From positions 1-27,862 of the forward strand of contig NW_004086387.1 in assembly GCF_000220395.1 (NCBI RefSeq): a stretch of DNA of 27,862 nucleotides. The letters run 5' to 3'. The first letter of the stretch is position 1, and every line of letters starts with the position of its first letter. The position numbers and the translations under genes are program-made. The notes below the pieces were generated by a model. The model made no database searches. It was not told the origin of the DNA and saw nothing but the letters and a program-made list of their open reading frames with translations. Source of the stretch: Ichthyophthirius multifiliis (Eukaryota; Ciliophora; Oligohymenophorea; Hymenostomatida). Shown here piece after piece: positions 1 to 11,656 of this stretch.

Positions 1-1154
1 AAAATAATATATAATATATTTTTTTTTATGATTTGACTTATAAGTTTTTCGCGCATATTTCACATATTGTTACTTACAGTAATAATAAATTTTTTTTTCA
101 TTTAAAGAATAAAATAAATTAAATATTATGATTAAATATATAAAAAAATATTAATTTTAATTTTGACATTTTTAAATTTTCATATTTTATTTAAAAATTT
201 GATTAGTTTTTTAATATAAAAGTATTTATAATTTAAAAATTTTATAAACAATAAAATATAATAAATATATTAAAAAAATATTAATTTTATATAGAAATTT
301 ATTATAAATAAATATAAAATAATATAAAAATTATATTATAATATTTACAATATTTAAAATTTATTTTATTATTAAATATTTTAAAAATTCATGAAAAATA
401 TAAATAAATAAATATAATTAAAAAATCATATATAAATTTTATTAAATATTATATTATTTATATATTTTGCAATAAAAAAATATTTAATATATATAAAAAT
501 ATTAAACAAAGATTATTTTGTAAAATCGAAATAAATAAAATAAAAAAATTGTTTTAATTTTTATATTTATATTAGTCTAATATTAAAATTAGAAATAAAT
601 ATAAATATAAATATAAATATAAATATAATATAATATATATATATATATATATTTATTATTATATATCTATTTTTTTTTTATTTAAAAAATAATTTATTAA
701 TATTATTTTTTCATTTTATAATTATTATAAAAAACCAAAGAATAAATATTTCTAATAATACAATATATATTATATATACTAATATATATATTAATATAAA
801 ATATATTAATATAAATATAATTTAATATTTATTTAAATATATATAAATATTATTTAAATACATTATATTAAATTTATATTTATTATATTATTTAAATATA
901 TATAAATATTTTTAAATACATTATATTATATTTATATTTATTATATCATATAATTATTTTTATATTACGTTTTTATATACATAATTATTTTAATATATTT
1001 TCATATTTTTTTATATATATATATATATAAATAATATAATATATATTTATAATATATGTTTATATATTTATTTATAATATCTTAAATTTTAATTTTTAAT
1101 ACATTTTTCTTTAGCATATATATATAAAAACATAAAATATATTTATATTTATAT
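1..1154. other. AT-rich non-coding flank
   Basis: This stretch is almost pure A/T, and I see no coding frame in it on either strand. It lies downstream of the TGA of the minus-strand phosphodiesterase gene, so its right end should include that gene's 3' UTR and polyadenylation region. It also holds a short (ATAAAT)n run near 594-625, TA runs, and a tandem 59-bp duplication at 832-948, which is listed separately. Confidence 0.7.
832..948. repeat. Two tandem copies of a ~59-bp AT-rich unit
   Basis: The segment 832-890 is repeated almost base for base at 891-948. Both copies begin TTTAAATATATATAAATAT, share TTTAAATACATTATATTA in the middle, and end TTTATATTTATTATAT. They differ at only a few positions and one small indel. 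It lies in non-coding sequence and looks like a local tandem duplication, not a transposon. Confidence 0.75.
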
Positions 1155-4100
1155 TCATTTATCATTTTTAATAGTTTCTTTACTAATTTATTCCCATTCC
1201 TAAATATTAGCATATAAATTTTTTATACTAAATTCTAGATCATTTCCAAGAAATTTATTTAGTAATTCCCACAAAGGTTTAACTATTGCATTTATAAAAC
1301 CTATTTCACTTTTTGCTAGAATATCTCTTTTATCCAAATCCTTCAAATAAGGTGTTTATGATATATTTTTTTCACCTTCTTCTTTGAACTAGGCTTAAAA
1401 CTCTTAATTAACGAGTAAACTCCATTTTTTGCTTATTTCAAATGGCTGTGGATTTCCATGAAAATCTGCAGCATGTATAATAATTCCTGTAATCATATTA
1501 ATATCAGCTTCTTAGAATGGTTTATCGTCATTCTACTTTAAGTTTTTATTTCCAAACAGAACTTCGAACTCTTTAATAATATCAAAGTGTTATCTTATAT
1601 CAGTTGCTAGAATATTGTTTATTATATACTTTCTTATTTCCTATATTTTCTCAAAAGTCATATTTACAAATATATTACAATCTTTTTTGCTTAATATTTT
1701 AAAAGTAGTGGCGATATGGTGTTATTCTAAAACAGATTTATCGTGATATCTAATAGCCAGTTTAGACATGGAGTTTATTTCGAACATATTCGTACGGGCA
1801 GTATGTGCTACATCATGGCATAAACCAGAAAATATTAAAGCAAATTCTCTTTGATCTTATATTAACTTATGCGCAATTGTTTTACATGTAATCATATAGC
1901 AACCGTGCATTACATTGATTCCATGGTCGAAATTATGGAACGTATTTCCCCTTTTATTATATTAGTGGCGTAGTCTATGGAGGAATTCACAAAATTATAA
2001 AATTGGAATGTCGTAGGTTTAGAAATATTTCCTTTTATTAAATATTGACCAGATTATTCTAACTTTTTCCTTTGCTTCGATTTTAAATATATCAAAGCAA
2101 AAATTGTCTATTTGTTAATCTTCTTTAGGCTTTTCGATTAATTCGGATGGGTAAGGCTTTTCTATTTATTGACTTTTTTATATTTCATCAGTTATTCGAG
2201 TTAAAATACTTTTTTTTATTTTAAATAATCATTTTTTTATTAATGTGTTTTTATATTTTTTTACTTTGGCTATAAATTAAATAGTCTTTAATTGAAATTA
2301 TTATCTTTTATATTTTCTTCATCTTCTTCTTGTATTTTCTATAAATCTTTATCTGGTAGAAATTCTCTTACCCAAGAATTTTTTACTACTGGATCTTTTA
2401 ATACCATCTATTATCATTATTTTAAAATTATATGTATATGTATATTTTTATTATAATTATTTTTACATTTTTAGACATAAAAGTTTAAGATGTCCTTGTA
2501 ATAAAATTAATTTTAAAAAAAGCTTTTTACATTTTGATTACTTTTTATTTTAAACATGAAGAAGAAGCAACATTTATATATTTATTATTATTATTGGGTA
2601 TTAATTAATTTTTTTCTATAGGAAACAATATATAAAATCCTTTTATTATTGGATTTATTATGTAATTCAATTTCTTAAATTTTAAAAGTAAAATTATCTA
2701 TATCGTTAAGTTATTCTATAGAATCAATCATTTGCTAATTATATTTAAAAATATCCTTATAATGTAAATAAAATTAAGGGTAAACTAAATCACAATCATT
2801 AATTATTTAAAAATTAAATTAAGATATGGCTTAATTTTTAAGATATTAAGACAAGAATATCAAATATCCATTTTCGTTAAAATCCATTAGAGCCTTTTAA
2901 TTGTTTCTTAAATAAAGTATATAATGTTAAAAAATATAATTAGTATTCCTTATTTCTTAATGTAATTCACTAAATACAGAAGTCATTACCTTTTCGAAAA
3001 TTAATAAATCTAGAAATTTGTCAAAATAACTTAAATTTAATTTACATTTTAAACATATTTTTGCTAAAGGAATATTAATTTCATATTCACAATCATTTAA
3101 ATTATTTTTAAAAGAATATTACTATATTTAAATAAAAATAAAATAAAAATATATATATTAAATAAAAACTTCAAATTATTCCCAACCAAATGTAATTGAA
3201 CTATAAATATATATTAATATATAAATATAGATATATATATATATATATAAATATATATATATATATTATATTATATATATTTATATAATTTTTAAATATT
3301 TATAAAATTTTTACGCATTTATTTCGAAATATATTTAAAAACATTATCTTATATCCTCTATGAATAATATTTCTGATTTTTTTACATATTCTTTTAGCAT
3401 TTTTATCATTTTTTATATTAAATTTAATTCAAGCATTTTTTTTTCTTTTACAAAAAGACTAATGAGTGAACTTACTTATTCTTTAAATATATCTTGGAAT
3501 GAATTATCGAAATTATTATTTAGAATTTTGAAAAACGAATCATTTATTTATTTGTTATTTACATGAAATATAATAATAGTAGTAAAAGTATCTTAAGCAT
3601 TATAAAACATGAAATACTATTTAGTATTTTCGAATAAAAATATATCATTAAAATCTTTTTTGCTATTCTCATCTAATTTTATTAAACAACACTATGTGAA
3701 TTTATTTAGTTTTTCTAAAAAATCATTTTCTTTTTTTAATTCCTATATATAAATTTAATATTATTTTAAAAAATATAAAAAATATTTACTTTAAATAAAA
3801 AAAAATTACACCATTTTATTCAGTATAATTTTATGATGAAAAAACTTTAATTTCTTATTCGTGTAATTAAGCCACTTCAAAATCACTAATACAGAATAGA
3901 GTTTATAAAACTTCCTTTGTATATTTTACTATATGGAAAATATCACTTATTGTTATTTGTGATTTTAATATTGAATTAAATGAAGATTTTATTTTTTCAG
4001 TTATTTTTTTTTTCTTTTCTTATATTAATATTAGTAAGTTTTATTCTAGTATTTGATACTTTGTTTAATTATAATTTAATAATGGGTTTATTGCATCTAA

Positions 4101-4372
4101 GCAAAATTAATCCAAATTTTTATTTTGTTAAAATAGAATTTATTGTATATATGTATATATCATCTTTTTCGTACAACTAAGGTTATTCTCTACATATTTA
4201 TCTTCTTAGATTATATGCTTTTATGTTAAAAATTAATTGAAACTAACTATTTTTTTAATTTTATATTTAAATTAATTTTTGGGTATTTTTTTATTTTTAT
4301 TTTTTTTGTTTTGTTTTTTTGTTTTTTTTAAAAAAAACTTCTTTATTCATTTAATTCATTTTATTTAGGCAT
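1155..4372 (-). CDS. 3',5'-cyclic nucleotide phosphodiesterase (class I) with long N-terminal extension
   Basis: The 3' exon (1155-2208) encodes a complete PDEase_I catalytic domain, which hydrolyses cAMP or cGMP. Visible are the metal-binding HNFDH (1923-1937), HDVAHTARTNMF (around 1804, fitting the PDE signature HD-hydrophobic-x-H-x-[AG]-x2-N), HAAD (1464-1475) and the late helix IGFINAIVKPLWELLN. The ORF ends in TGA at 1155-1157. A 56-nt GT-AG intron at 2209-2264 restores the frame into an upstream exon. Further upstream I can read coding exons with polar, helical, possibly coiled-coil content at roughly 2480-3120, 3179-3200, 3315-3742 and 3790-4372. The first ATG I favour is at 4372, followed by a lysine-rich stretch. 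The protein would be about 950 residues, with the catalytic domain at the C-terminus. The catalytic call is firm. The N-terminal exon junctions are approximate (two phases did not fit cleanly), and the 5' part could belong to a separate gene. Confidence 0.85.
2209..2264 (-). other. 56-nt spliceosomal intron in the PDE gene
   Basis: Read on the minus strand it starts GTAAAAAAATAT and ends AAAAAAAAG. Removing it joins codons ...CCA AA|T ATT TTA... and keeps the downstream phosphodiesterase frame open. Without it an in-frame TGA interrupts the reading frame. Its size and A/T content match the other introns here. Confidence 0.75.
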
Positions 4373-4823
4373 AATATTTTAAGCTTGTATAAATTATAGT
4401 ATATAAGATTATAATTATGTTAATGTTTATTTTTAATCATCAAAGTCTTTTATTATTTAAATTAATTATTGATTTTAGTCTTGGGCTAGATTTTAAATTT
4501 AAAGCATTTAGTATTCGGTTATTAATTGTTGTCTTTACATTCCTCTTAATAATACATTAAATTGTTTAATCATTTAAATTTTTTAAATATTGATTACTTT
4601 TATTTTTTTAACAATTATTTAAATTTTAATTAATATAAACTATATTATAAAATATTAATGAGATTTTTATTTTATTTATAATTATTTTTTTATTAAACTT
4701 TTATATTTAATAATTTAAATTTTATTTTATTTTTAAAAAATTTTTAATTATATAAACATTTTTAATTTTTTTAAAAAACATATTAATAAACAAATACAAA
4801 AAAATAAAAAAAATAATAAGAAA
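4373..4823. other. AT-rich spacer between CHORD and PDE genes
   Basis: About 450 bp of A/T-rich DNA separates the TGA of the CHORD gene (4826-4824) from the proposed start of the PDE gene. Both genes read leftward, so this should hold the CHORD 3' UTR and the PDE promoter. I see no motif I would call a promoter and no coding frame. Confidence 0.55.
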
Positions 4824-5531
4824 TCATTGATATTTGGGACTATGATTTCCTTTACAACAAGGTTATATTTTCATAAATTCATCCCAATCATAAGCTATTT
4901 TCTATATAAAAAAAGTAAAATATATATGTATATATATATAATTTATTAAATATATTACTTTACAACAACAACTCCAATATTTTTTCAAATCATGAAAAAT
5001 GGGATTTCCGGAATGATAAATACAAGCATTTTCATTATTTTCTTCTTCTTTATATTCTTTTTAGCACCCTTTGTTTACACATTTCAAGTTTCCATTTATA
5101 GTAACGAATAACTATTTTTCTTTAATTTAATTATTATTAACTTCATTTTAGGCTTAGTTTTTTTTTTCTTGTTATTTATTTTCATCATGTTTATTAAAAT
5201 CAGATATTTTTTAAATGACAATTTTATTCTCTTATTTATCCAAAGATTTTTAAGCATTGGCAACAGTATTTGATTTATAAAATTAGTCCTAACCCGATAA
5301 AGATTAATTGGGATCTTAATCACAATGCATGCCTTCTGCGCAAGGCTTTATTTTTTGAAATTCATCCCAATCGTATACTATTTGATTACAACAAGTCCAT
5401 CCCTTTTTTGTGTCGTGAAAAATCGGCTTTCCAGGATGAAAATGACATGATTAAGGATGGTTATCAGTATTTGTGTATTTTTATTAACATCCACCTCTTT
5501 TACAATTTTTTATATCCTAATTATTATTCAT
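4824..5531 (-). CDS. CHORD-domain zinc protein with two CHORDs (RAR1/CHP-1 type, no CS domain)
   Basis: Splicing one 57-nt intron (4902-4958) gives 216 residues from ATG (5529-5531) to TGA. CHORD-1 (residues 10-69) has all eight zinc ligands: C10, C15, C29, H32, C47, C48, C64, H69, with HPGKPIFHD and KKGWTCC. CHORD-2 (151-211) also has eight: C151, C156, C170, H173, C188, C189, C206, H211, with HSGNPIFHD and YDWDEF. A polar K/N/Q/E-rich linker of about 80 residues joins them. CHORD proteins are known Hsp90/SGT1 co-chaperone partners. The length and two-CHORD layout resemble plant RAR1, whereas animal CHP-1/melusin add a CS domain that is absent here. I do not see RAR1's central CCCH motif. 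The intron falls inside CHORD-2, after the Cys triplet. Confidence 0.93.
4902..4958 (-). other. 57-nt intron in the CHORD gene
   Basis: On the minus strand it runs GTAATATATTT...TTTTTATATAG. It interrupts CHORD-2 between TGT TGT TGT AAA and AAA ATA GCT TAT. Its removal yields a protein with perfect CHORD ligand spacing, so the boundaries are well supported. Confidence 0.88.
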
Positions 5532-5664
5532 TTTTTTATAAAAAAATTACAATTATTGATATATTTAAATTAGCTATATATAAAAAAAAAAATGAATATA
5601 ATAAATTAATTTTTGAAAAATAAAATAATAAAAAAAAAAAGATAATATATAAAATAAAATTAAA

Positions 5665-5698
<34 letters not shown>

Positions 5699-6119
5699 AT
5701 TATAAGTAAAATTTATAATAATTATATAAAATAAATATATATTAATATAAAAAAATATAAAATTAGTAATAATAAATATATTTACATTTATATTTAAATT
5801 TAAAATAATATATATTTTTATTTTTATTAATAAATAAAATGTTTAAATAATAATAAATATATAAAGAATAAAAAAATAAATATAAAAATTTATTAATATT
5901 CATATTTAAAATTTTATTTTTTAATTATTATATTATAAAATATATAATAAATAAAATTATAAGTAAAATTTATAATAATATATAAAATAAATATATATTA
6001 ATATATAAAAATTAGTATTATATATTTAATATTTATAAATATATATTTTTAAAATTTATTATTAATATATTTATTAATATATTATATATAATTTTAATAT
6101 TATACTTTTAATATTAACA
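5532..6119. other. AT-rich spacer with a dispersed ~65-bp direct repeat
   Basis: No coding frame seen. It holds the CHORD gene promoter side (5532 onward) and the kelch gene 3' flank. Two similar copies of an A/T sequence containing AATAAAATTATAAGTAAAAT lie about 257 bp apart and are listed separately. There are also A-runs around 5629-5680. Confidence 0.6.
5686..6006. repeat. Dispersed direct repeat, copies at ~5686-5750 and ~5943-6006
   Basis: Both copies read TATAATAAATAAAATTATAA, then GTAAAATTTATAATAAT, then TATATAAAATAAATATAT and ATTAATATA. They differ by one or two small indels. The match is too long and too complex in order to be simple-sequence coincidence. I see no ORF, inverted ends or target duplication, so a mobile origin is unsupported. 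Confidence 0.65.
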
Positions 6120-8056
6120 TCAAATTATTAATATTTTTTTTATTTATTCTTTTTAAATCTATAAAAAATTTTCTAGATATTCTCCAAATATACCTAAAAT
6201 CTTTTATTTTTCTTAAACTTTTTCCTTTATTACATCTATTCTTAAAACCTCATATAAATTCTGACTACTTACTCCTCCTAATATTAAAACATCGTAAAAA
6301 TTATCTCCTTCAATATTTATACAAAAAACTTTTTAATTACTTCTTTTTGATTCCATTTTTCCACAAATTTTATTTTTAAAGCTATCAAATCCATATTGAA
6401 TATCATATAAAAAAATTTAATCAGAATCTCCATTTTTTTAACTTCTTCCTCCAAAAATAAACAATTTTTTATAGTTCTCATTTTTTTAAAAAACATGCAA
6501 AATGCTCCTTCAATACCTTGATTTAATTAAACAGCCATAAGTTCCCAAAAATCAGCTTATTCATTATAAAATTCGAACTTGCACTCTCTTTTCTAATCCC
6601 CTGAGTATCCTCCGGTTACATATAATCTACTTTGAACCTCAAAAGCACTCGAAGAACACCTTTTATAGTTTAAAGATGCCATTTTTTCCCATTTTTTTTC
6701 CTTAATATTGAACTTTTCGCAGTCTTAGAGAATTGCTTCTTCGTCTTTTCCATATATTCGACCTCCTATAACGTATATATAGTTTCCTATTTTTAAACAT
6801 GAAAACGCATATCGTGATTAATTCATATTTTCGAGTATTTCAATTTAATCTTTTTATGGAAAATAAAAATAAGAATATGGGACTATTTCACTTTTTAAGC
6901 CTCCGCAGATAAAAATGCAGTTTTTTTCTGGAATTTTTTGTCCATTTGAATATTGAAAAAATTGAAAATTTAAAGGAAAAAACTTAGTTTATATTTTTTT
7001 TTGTGAAAAGCTTAATTCATAAATTTAAAAAGGAGTGAAAAAATATATATTTTTTTCGAAAAAATCATCTTTTTATTATTCTTTTATTTAAATAATATTA
7101 AAATTTTATTATTATTAAATTTTTTAAATTATTAAAGTTTTTTGAGATTAAGTGTATTCTTAATATGAACTTTCTAGTGTAATATTTGATAATATTTTAA
7201 ATGAAATCTTATTATTAGTTAAGATTTCAGATTTTTCTATTGTAAATTTCCCATTTTCGTTATTTTTATCCCCACCAAAAATATATATAACGTTATTTTT
7301 AGTTTTAAAATATTTCTATAAAACTCTACTTTTTTACATTTTTCCAATTAATTCGATACTTTTGGTACTTAAATCGTATTTAAATATTTCATTGGAAGGT
7401 CCATATTTTGTGTTTCCTCCAAAAATGTAAAATTAGTCGTTATTTTTTGGAAAAACAATCAAATTACCACATTCGAGGCCTCTATTGAGTTTAAAATCTG
7501 AAATTTACCAAACATTTCTTTAGAAATCATAAAATTCAATTTTTTCGGTTCTTGTTTTATTTCCATTATAACCACCACAAACATATATATATTCTCCATA
7601 TATAAAGGAGAAAAAAGTACATCTAGGAATTTCTAAATCAGATATAAAATACCAAGTATGAGTTTAGAAATTAAAAACTTCACAAGAATTTAAAATAAGA
7701 TTATTTTCTGTAATTCCTCCTAAAATAAATAACTATTATTTAAAAAAAATAGACTAATGGCTATATCTTTGAGTATTAAAGTTAGGCATTTATATGAATG
7801 TGTTTTATTCAATATTATATTCTAAAAACTAATTTGATATTTTATTTGTTTATGGATTTATACCACCTGTTATGTATATTTTTTATTCGTTTTCTAATTA
7901 TATAGAGGACATATGGTTATATAATGTTATTTGGGATGAAAAAAGGGAAATTTTAGATAGGTTTTAGCCATCAAAAGTGAGGATTTCAGGATAATTTTTA
8001 GAATTTTGGCCGAATAAATATGTTTTTTCAGTTTTTATATTATTATTATTTCCCAT
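6120..8056 (-). CDS. Kelch-repeat beta-propeller protein (about ten blades)
   Basis: From ATG (8054-8056) to TGA (6120-6122) the frame encodes about 645 residues made of kelch repeats. Each blade carries a hydrophobic-x-GG turn: YITGG, FILGG, YVCGG, YIFGG, YIFGG, FICGG, YVIGG, YVTGG, FIFGG and LILGG, with the usual aromatic W/Y about 20 residues later (VWQISDF, KWEKMASL, FWELMAV). This suggests two propellers joined by an insertion rich in Q/K/I around 7050-7150. Kelch propellers are protein-interaction scaffolds; nothing shows the partner. No BTB, F-box, signal peptide or membrane segment is seen. The gene needs no intron, but blades 8 and 9 are in different frames across an A-run at 6481-6487 (minus-strand A7 where A8 would fit). 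This is either a sequencing/assembly indel or a real frameshift. Confidence 0.9.
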
Positions 8057-8978
8057 TTATATAATTTTTATGAATTTTTTTTTTTTTTAAAAAAAAAATT
8101 ATCTTTTTGTGTTTGATTTTAGGGATGATTATTATTATTATTATTTTTATGAGAGTAGGGTTTTTAAAAAAATATATATTATAGTTTAATTTTTATTTAA
8201 TTTTATTTGTATTAATTGAATTGAAGTCTTTTATTACGTATTTATTTTTTCTTTTTTTTAAAAAAATAAAAAAAAATTATTATAATTTTTTTTGTTTTTT
8301 ATATAAATTTTTACTTTTAAAATATTTAATAATTATAATGGAATAGATATTAAATTTAGTAAAAAAGATATAATAATAAAATAATTAAAAACAGAATAAT
8401 TATTAGTAAATAAATTTTTTACTTTTTAAATCGGAAAACTAATATAATAATAAATAATTGAAATTATATTTATATTTAAAAAAATTATTTCTAATTAAAT
8501 AAATTTAAATTTAATTTATATAATTAGAGTATTTGCTTAATTAATTTATTTTATTAATACTAAATATTAGTTTGTAAATTTTTTTATTTAAATTAATATA
8601 ATTATTCTTTATTTATTTATTTCTTTAAGAAAAATAAGTTTATAAATAATTTTTTAGTCTTTAAATTATTATTGGAATTATTTAATTAATTTTAAATAGG
8701 TTAATTAAATAAATTGATAAAAAAATTAAATATCATTTAATATTTATAATTGAAAATAATAAAAAAATATATATATTTAATTTATTAAAAAAAAAAATTA
8801 TAATAAAGTAAAAATAAATTAAAATAATTAATTAAAAAATAAAATATATAATCTAATTATGTAATATAATAAGTAAAAAAATGTTTATACTATATTTTAC
8901 ATATAAATAATCTGTAAATAGATTTTATAAAATTAGAACTTTTTTATTTATATTTATCAATTAAATTAAGTATATTTA
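8057..8978. other. AT-rich spacer upstream of the kelch gene
   Basis: About 920 bp with no convincing coding frame. A T14-A10 block at 8075-8098 lies about 20 bp upstream of the kelch ATG. Further T-run/A-run blocks occur near 8245-8275. It also contains the 3' flank of the large PAS-protein gene whose TGA is at 8979-8981. Confidence 0.6.
8075..8098. promoter_or_regulatory. Poly(dT)14-poly(dA)10 tract just upstream of the kelch start
   Basis: Fourteen T followed by ten A form a self-complementary tract about 20 bp before the kelch initiation codon. Rigid dA:dT tracts are known to exclude nucleosomes in eukaryotic promoters. A promoter role here is inference from position alone. In so A/T-rich a genome it could also be chance. 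Confidence 0.3.
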
Positions 8979-10085
8979 TCATTTAACAGCTTATAAAATG
9001 TCGCCTGAAATAAAGCATTATTTAATATTTTAATCTTTAAAAATAATATCAATAGGAATCATATTAAGCATTCCTTTAGTACTCCATATTTTTTTTCTTA
9101 AAGAAATCAAATAAGGCATCCATAATAAAATAAATATAATAAATAACGAAACTACAAAAACACTAAATTTTATCTAATCAACTTAATCTTATTCATTTAA
9201 ATATGAAATTATAGCATCCATAAGTACAATATTTAATTATTCTATAAAATTGACCATATATCTCTGTAAAAACTCTAGTGTATTCCAATCATTTTTATCA
9301 TTAATAATATCTTTAATGGTTACATTTTATTATTTTTTTAATTAATAATTGCTAAAAAACTTTCTCTAATCTATATAAAATATTGAAATATATAAATAGA
9401 TATATAAATATATATATATAAATATATATATACATATATATATATACATATATATGTATTTATATATATATTTAAATATTTTTTTACCTTCTGTATATGA
9501 AACAATAGCTAATTTTAATCCTTTATTAAAAATCTTATCGTCTAATAATTCACAATCACTTCCATTTAATTTTTCTATTGTATTATCTTTAAAAATTTTA
9601 CAAAAGTTATCAAAATTTCCTGTTTTAAACATTGTATTATAACTATCAAATGATGCAGGATATTATTACATATAACTTTCGAAAATTTCTTTTTCATTTG
9701 TATATATTAAAGTAGTAAAATAATCTATTAATTTAATATTTTCTTCTTTCCATTCATTATTTGTAAGGATTTATTCATATCTATATAATAAATTATATCT
9801 ATTTAAATAAAAATAATTTAAATAAAGTTCAATATATTAAAAATATAAAAAATACTTTAAAATGCTATTTCTTTAACTATTTATTTTTAAATTATAATAT
9901 ATTAATTTAATATTATTTAAAAACTTAATTCAATTATATAAATAGCTACGAAATAAGCTATAAAAATAAACATAAGAATTAAAAATTAAAAAATAACTGT
10001 TTTTTATTATCATCTTTTAATTACATAATTTTTATATTACTTAAATTATCGTATTCTTCTTCTTCATTATTTTTATTAACTTCTT

Positions 10086-10141
<56 letters not shown>

Positions 10142-11602
10142 AATTTTTATAATTTTATAATAATATATCAACTTTTTCTTCCCCATTTGTATTATTAACA
10201 TTTTACATAGATGAATTCAATCTTTAATGAGGTATAGTTGATTAATTTAATTGACTTTAATTATTTAATGTCGAATTATTTATATTATTTTTTATATCAT
10301 TTTTATTAGGAATTGTAAGGTTTTTTTCTTTAAAAATTACATCATGATTTTCTTCATCTTATTTTTCGTTATTTATTTCCACTTCATTTTTTACTATTAC
10401 AGTTTTATAAGTATTTTAATTTTATACGTTATTAATTTTTTATTTAGATTAAGCAAGATTTTATTCTTCTAAAAAAATGCCCGTAAAAACTTCACATTTA
10501 CTAGCTAATTCTTTTATTTCTGAAATATGAATCATCCCAAATAAAGAAAGAACTTTTATATTAGCACTTTGTATTTAAAATATTATAGGAATTAAAACGA
10601 ATTGTGATAATATTACAAACGATATGCCCAAAGCCATTAAAACTATAAATATGGTCTCTAATCCAATAATTTTATTATAATAATAGTAATAAATTTCAAT
10701 TGATAATTTTTCTGAACCCTACCTAAGTATTGAAAGCCCATTTTACACAATATAATAGAAATTTTTTTATGTAGAATCAATAAACTTTGCTCTATTTATT
10801 TAATAATTTATTAAAAAATAAAAATAAAAATAATATATAATGATGATATTTATATTTTAATATTATAGAGAATATTTATATATATATTTATATATTTGCA
10901 TATTTGTATATTTGTATATTTGTATATTTGTATATTTGTATATATTATACTTTTATTATTATGTTTATGATTATTTTAGTTATTAAATGGTCGTGTTTGT
11001 TAATGCTGAAGCGGCTGTTATATATTATATCATAGCATCTGTGAATGTATTTTCATATTCTTTCGATTAACCATTTTAGAGTTCAAATTTTATATTATAA
11101 ATTTATTTTTCAAGAGTATTATATATATTTTAATCTAAATTAACTTTTCTTTTTATAATTTCAAACTGAATTTCTTAAAGTCTATTATCATGCATAGCAA
11201 GCTTATTTATTTTTATTTTAATATTTTTTTATTTTTTTTTACTAAATCTTAATTATCCTTGAAATATTAATTAACTAATTAAATATCTGTTTTTTTATTA
11301 GGAAGTTATACTAGTTCACTAAATAAATGAAATTAATATATATATGAAATAATTTTTTATTTTTATTTTACTTTGCTATAGCCCAAATTTTTCTAGTTTA
11401 ATAATTTACATCTGCCATAATATTTTATCTCATATAACTATAATATATTTAATCGGTGCCTTATTTAACTATAGTTGTTTAAGATTTTTTATAACTCAAT
11501 TCAGTTCCTGTAATAGATAATAAAACTAATAAAAGAGTAATGAAAGTAGCTTATAATATTTTTATTCTTTTAGGCACCTTATAAAATTATTAAAAAAATA
11601 TA

Positions 11603-11656
<54 letters not shown>

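Noticed and set aside
3360-4180. Two plus-strand standard-code ORFs of 66-68 codons (3360-3566, 3980-4180)
   Set aside because: They lie opposite minus-strand exons of the PDE gene that are open over longer stretches with better composition. The hydrophobic peptides are antisense shadows.
4321-4338. Perfect palindrome G-T8-A8-C
   Set aside because: It lies in the proposed first exon of the PDE gene. Such T-run/A-run palindromes are expected often at this base composition.
5096-5623. A minus-strand ORF (5096-5323) and a plus-strand ORF (5270-5623) over the CHORD gene
   Set aside because: The minus-strand ORF is an out-of-frame reading of the CHORD linker, and the plus-strand ORF is its antisense. 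The CHORD frame has sixteen correctly spaced zinc ligands.
9454-9642. Plus-strand ORF of 62 codons
   Set aside because: It is antisense to a well-supported exon of the TmcB-like gene (MFKTGNFDNFCKIF segment) and starts in intronic microsatellite.
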